Assembly (NCBI RefSeq): GCF_000721235.1
Contig: NZ_JOFH01000017.1
Span: 62,001 to 126,000, forward strand
Source of the DNA: Streptomyces olivaceus
GTDB taxonomy: Bacteria; Actinomycetota; Actinomycetes; Streptomycetales; Streptomycetaceae
Reading direction: 5' to 3'
Length of the DNA stretch: 64,000 nucleotides
In this document: positions 61,173 through 64,000 of the stretch, one piece after another
How positions within the stretch are numbered: position 1 is the stretch's first letter
How the letters are laid out: each line of letters begins with the position of its first letter
Made by a program: the position numbers and the translations under genes
Notes under the pieces: model-generated
Databases searched by the model: none
Told to the model about the DNA's origin: nothing
The model's input: the letters and a program-made list of their open reading frames with translations, nothing else

Positions 61173-62207
61173 TCAGTAGATTCGGGGGAGCTGCTCGCCG
61201 AGCGGCATGTCGATCACGCGTCGGATCCCTGCAGGTGTGCGTAGGACGACTCGACCGGCGGTGCTTCGCGTATGCACATCGCCGATACGCACCGCGTCCC
61301 GTCCCTCCGGGAGCGAGCGCAGCGCGGTGAGCGCGTCGGCCTCGTCCGCGGGGGCGACGAAAGCTACCAGGCATCCGGCGCCGCCCAGGGTCAGTGGATC
61401 CAGGCCGAGCAGGTCACAGGCCGAGACGACCGCCTCGGGGACCGGAACGGAGCCCGCGTCGATCTCGACCGCCACCCCCGAGTCACGGGCGATCTCGTTG
61501 AGTGCTGCGGTGAGGCCGCCCCGGGTGGGATCACGCAGGCTGTGGATGCTCCGCCCGATCGGCGCCAGCGCGTCGACGAGCCGGTGCAGAGGTCTGCTGT
61601 CCGAGGCGACGCCGTGGCAGGTCAGTCCTTCGCGTGTCGACAGGATCGCCGTACCGTGCAGGCCGATCGGGCCGGAGAGCAGCACCGCGTCCCCGGGGCG
61701 GGCGAGCGAGGCGGACGGGCGCAGCGCCAGGTGCCGCTGGCCGACGCCGGTGGTGGTGATGAACACCTTGTCCACCGCGCCGTGTCCCACGACCTTCGTG
61801 TCGCCAGTGACGACGGGTACTCCGACGTCGAGGGCCGCCGCGCGCAAGGAGCGAGTCACCGCGCGGAGTTCGGCATGAGCAAATCCTTCCTCGATGATCA
61901 GAGCTACGGCGAGGGCGATCGGTCGGGCACCGCGCATGGCCAGGTCGTTGACCGTGCCGTAGACGGCCAGGGAGCCGATGTCGCCTCCGGGGAAGAAGAG
62001 CGGGCTGACGACGAAGCCGTCGGTGCTGACCACGAGGTCGGGGTGGTCGGGTAGCAGGGCGGCGTCCTCCAGGGCGCCCGGTCGTCCGCCGAGAGCGTGC
62101 AGCACATGGGTGTTGTCCAGCAGGTCGTCGGTCATCCGGCCGCCCGCCCCATGGCCGAGCGGAACCGCCTCGTCCTCGTGAGCGGGTGGGAGGCTGGTGG
62201 CGTTCAT
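61173..62207 (-). CDS. hypE: HypE-like hydrogenase maturation protein lacking the terminal Cys
   Basis: The protein has 344 residues of the AIR-synthase fold. GHGAGGRMTDDLL, STDGFVVSPLFFPGGDIGSL, VVTGDTKVVGHG and SLRDPTRGGLTAALNEIA are classic HypE segments, so ATP binding is intact. HypE normally ends PRI(C), where the Cys is carbamoylated and dehydrated to the thiocyanate that donates CN to the NiFe cofactor. Here the last codons read CCC CGA ATC TAC TGA, giving PRIY. The enzyme should be unable to make thiocyanate. No other hyp or hydrogenase genes are in the window. AAGGAG precedes the ATG at 62207. Confidence 0.9.
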   Translation of the reverse strand: MNATSLPPAHEDEAVPLGHGAGGRMTDDLLDNTHVLHALGGRPGALEDAALLPDHPDLVVSTDGFVVSPLFFPGGDIGSLAVYGTVNDLAMRGARPIALAVALIIEEGFAHAELRAVTRSLRAAALDVGVPVVTGDTKVVGHGAVDKVFITTTGVGQRHLALRPSASLARPGDAVLLSGPIGLHGTAILSTREGLTCHGVASDSRPLHRLVDALAPIGRSIHSLRDPTRGGLTAALNEIARDSGVAVEIDAGSVPVPEAVVSACDLLGLDPLTLGGAGCLVAFVAPADEADALTALRSLPEGRDAVRIGDVHTRSTAGRVVLRTPAGIRRVIDMPLGEQLPRIY

Positions 62208-62745
62208 GAGGGCGCTCCTTCTTGGGACGTCCGGGCAGTGGTGTCCGTGGGAGGCGGGTATCTGTGAGCACGTCGCCGGCTGCGCACTCGGGATCTTCGG
62301 CGGTCGTGGGACCACCAACGGCACTTCGCACGGCGGCATCGTCGACCGGGCGGAAGCCTCGGCGGGACCCGGGCCGTCGGCCGGCCCGGACTCGGCCCTG
62401 GTCGGTCGCCCGGAACATCGGCTAGTACGGCATGGGGCGTCCCGACGGTGTACGAAGGTCAGGTGGATCCGGCCGGCGCGGTGGGCGCGGGCGCCTTGTC
62501 ATCTGGAGCCGTTCCATGACGATCGCCTCGTCTCGCGGTAATCCCCTGATTCACAGCCTCACTCACGTACGGGGGCCGGACCAGGGGCCTCTGGGTTCAT
62601 GGCGCGGCCCCGGTCGGCCTAGTCCGGGGCCGAAGGTCCCTCCTTGCGGGCCCAGACAGTCCCTGCCACGTCGGCCGTGGCGGTGCGACCGTAGAAGTGG
62701 CAACCCACGCCGCACGAGGTGGCTGGAAGAAAGAAGGCGGTGGGG
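62208..62745. other. 538-bp divergent gap between HypE-like and USP genes
   Basis: No gene with family features is seen; frames of up to about 160 codons overlap only as shadows. It holds the palindrome at 62626-62641. The length suggests two separate, regulated promoters. Confidence 0.55.
62626..62641. promoter_or_regulatory. DosR-box-like palindrome upstream of the two-domain USP gene
   Basis: GGGGCC-GAA-GGTCCC (reverse GGGACC-TTC-GGCCCC) has 6-bp arms with one mismatch and a 3-bp centre. It lies 105 bp before the USP start. It resembles the GGGAC...GNCCC pattern of DosR sites more than the other two boxes do. Confidence 0.5.
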
Positions 62746-63621
62746 ATGATGGCACTTCCCCTGGTTGTGGGCGTCGACGGGTCGGACGGCAGTGTTCTGG
62801 CCATCGACTGGGCGGTGGACGAGGCGCTGCGTCGACGGCTTCCGCTGCGCCTGGTCTACGCATCTTTGTGGGAGCGGTACGAGGGCGTTCTGCCGACCAT
62901 GACCCGGGAGCGCTCCTCGGGGCAGGTGATGGCGGACAACATCGTCGGAACTGCCGCCGAACGTGTCCGGCGATACGACCCCGACCTGGAGGTCTCCACG
63001 GACACCGTGCCTGCGGAAGCGGTGTCCGCGCTCCTGGCCGAAGGGATGCACGCCACCGCCGTGGTCACCGGCTCACGAGGACGTGGGGAACTCAAGGGAG
63101 CACTGCTCGGCTCGGTCAGCCTGGCCGTCGCCGCCCGGTCCGACTGTCCCGTGATCGTCGTCCGAGGTGACAAGTCCGCGTTGTCAGGCGCCCACGAGCG
63201 CGTCCTCCTGGGCGCAGGCGACCCCGGCACAAGCCGGGAGGCGGTTCGCTTCGCATTCGAGGCGGCCGAGACAAGGGGCTGCGAGCTGGACGTGGTGCGG
63301 GCCTGGCGGTGCCCGGAGTACGAGAGTACCGATGTCGGGGCGCCAGCCGGTTCCGAGCATCAGCACGAGGAGCGGGCTTCTGCCCTGATCGACACCTTGA
63401 TCGCCGAAGCGGTGACGGCACATCCGAGCGTGCGACTGCGCAGGGCGACGATCGAAGGGCCGGCCCGAAAGGTGCTGGTGGCGCGGTCGGCTGCCGCCGA
63501 TCTGGTCGTCGTGGGTGCCCGGCACAGGTCGGGCCATTTCGGCCTCCAGCTCGGACGCGTCACTCACACCTTGCTGCAACACGCGGCCTGCCCGGTGGCA
63601 GTGGTCCCGCAGGCGGCGTGA
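62746..63621 (+). CDS. Universal stress protein, tandem domain
   Basis: The protein has 291 residues with two UspA domains. Domain 1 starts PLVVGVDGSDGSVLAIDWAV and contains VVTGSRGRGELKGALLGSVS. Domain 2 starts VLLGAGDPGTSREAVRFAFE and contains VVVGARHRSGHFGLQLGRVT. Both retain Gly-rich ATP-binding loops, although domain 2 has the divergent start LLGAG. Of two adjacent ATG codons (62746, 62749), the first has GAAGG eight nt upstream. Confidence 0.95.
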   Translation: MMALPLVVGVDGSDGSVLAIDWAVDEALRRRLPLRLVYASLWERYEGVLPTMTRERSSGQVMADNIVGTAAERVRRYDPDLEVSTDTVPAEAVSALLAEGMHATAVVTGSRGRGELKGALLGSVSLAVAARSDCPVIVVRGDKSALSGAHERVLLGAGDPGTSREAVRFAFEAAETRGCELDVVRAWRCPEYESTDVGAPAGSEHQHEERASALIDTLIAEAVTAHPSVRLRRATIEGPARKVLVARSAAADLVVVGARHRSGHFGLQLGRVTHTLLQHAACPVAVVPQAA

Positions 63622-63732
63622 CACCTGCCGGACCATCCGGTGCGCGGTGCCGCAGACCGGCGCCGCGCATCCTGTGTGACGCATCGGGGTCGACCTCACT
63701 CGGGCATGGCGTCCACCCGTCGGGGGAGAAGG

Positions 63733-63748
63733 AGGGCCGACCGGCCCT
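63733..63748. promoter_or_regulatory. Palindrome upstream of the response regulator
   Basis: AGGGCCG-AC-CGGCCCT has perfect 7-bp arms and lies 66 bp before the response-regulator ATG. The sequence is related to, but spaced differently from, the DosR-like boxes. It is a possible autoregulatory site. Confidence 0.4.
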
Positions 63749-63813
63749 GGCACCCGGACCCGGCTGGGGGAAGACTGGCCCTGTAGGCGGGACGCCTCCT
63801 TGAGGAGCGATCG

Positions 63814-64000
63814 ATGATGCACAGCGAGCCGGCCGGCCGGGCGACCGCGATCAAGGTTTTCCTCCTTGACGATCACGAGGTCGTCCGGCGGGGCGTTCAC
63901 GACCTGCTGGACGACGAACCGGACATCACCGTGGTCGGTGAGGGGGCCACCGTCGAGCAGGCGCTGGTGCGCGTTCCCGCGCTGCGTCCGGACGTGGCGG
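63814..64000 (+). CDS. NarL/DevR-type response regulator, N-terminal part (cut by window edge)
   Basis: The first 62 codons of a receiver domain are present. [20 protein letters not shown] contains the acidic pair and follows the pattern of DevR/NarL/LuxR-type regulators. GAGGAG lies six nt before the ATG at 63814. Its position after USP genes matches the Streptomyces oxygen/stress regulator OsdR (DevR-like), but the phospho-acceptor Asp region and HTH are outside the window. Confidence 0.85.
   Translation, partial: MMHSEPAGRATAIKVFLLDDHEVVRRGVHDLLDDEPDITVVGEGATVEQALVRVPALRPDVA

Overview
The window is high-GC actinobacterial DNA with strong third-position G/C bias. It carries an egtABCD ergothioneine operon, a SARP-type regulator, an ScbR/ArpA-type gamma-butyrolactone receptor homologue, F420-type PPOX and TerC proteins and many one-component regulators, and it lacks TTA-rich genes. 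All of this points to Streptomyces or a very close relative. No rRNA, tRNA, CRISPR array or replication origin was recognised.  Layout. 1-35.7 kb is ordinary chromosome: a mosaic of short operons and divergent regulator/target pairs. It includes a truncated DUF2382 protein, a UvrA-like ATPase, a luciferase-type oxidoreductase, dodecin, an orphan sugar-binding lipoprotein behind a GntR-type operator, the tightly overlapping egtA-egtB-egtC-egtD operon, a bacterial PARG-type macrodomain protein, a PemK/MazF-like protein, a SARP regulator divergent from a haloacetate-dehalogenase-like hydrolase, a polysaccharide pyruvyl transferase/FAD oxidoreductase pair, TerC, three regulator/reductase pairs with visible palindromic operators, thioredoxin, a disulfide reductase, a peptide deformylase and a pirin. 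35.7-39.7 kb is compositionally different and lower in GC: about 1.2 kb of apparently non-coding DNA with repeats and a 23-bp palindrome, an AIPR-family (abortive infection) protein with a nuclease-like N-terminal motif, and an ScbR-type receptor homologue divergent from a HAD phosphatase. 40.7-64 kb is a stress/dormancy-type region: lipid kinase and LapA, several small membrane proteins, HdeD-like, a two-TM potassium channel coupled to a DUF2252 protein, MFS, an Rv1733c-type protein, a DUF1918-XRE-flavin-barrel fusion, universal stress proteins, nicotinate phosphoribosyltransferase, a HypE-like protein and the start of a DevR/NarL-type response regulator. The gene content closely parallels the mycobacterial DosR regulon (Rv1733c, Rv0569/DUF1918, Rv0573c/PncB2, USPs) and the Streptomyces OsdR region.  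The clearest event in the window is a 2.9-kb IS5-type element (52079-54983) that carries an HxlR regulator and an MFS efflux pump as passengers. It has inserted into a LuxR/MalT-type (LAL) regulator gene on the minus strand. The element has 22-bp imperfect terminal inverted repeats (15 bp identical) and a CTTAG target duplication. Removing the element and one CTTAG copy restores an uninterrupted frame of about 901 codons.  Other points of interest: a HypE homologue whose C-terminal catalytic cysteine is replaced by tyrosine (PRIY instead of PRIC); near-identical interrupted palindromes upstream of the Rv1733c-like and USP genes that resemble DosR boxes; tandem repeats of 30 bp and 29 bp at gene ends; and a degraded universal stress protein gene. 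Functions come from motif and family recognition by eye; nothing was searched against a database.
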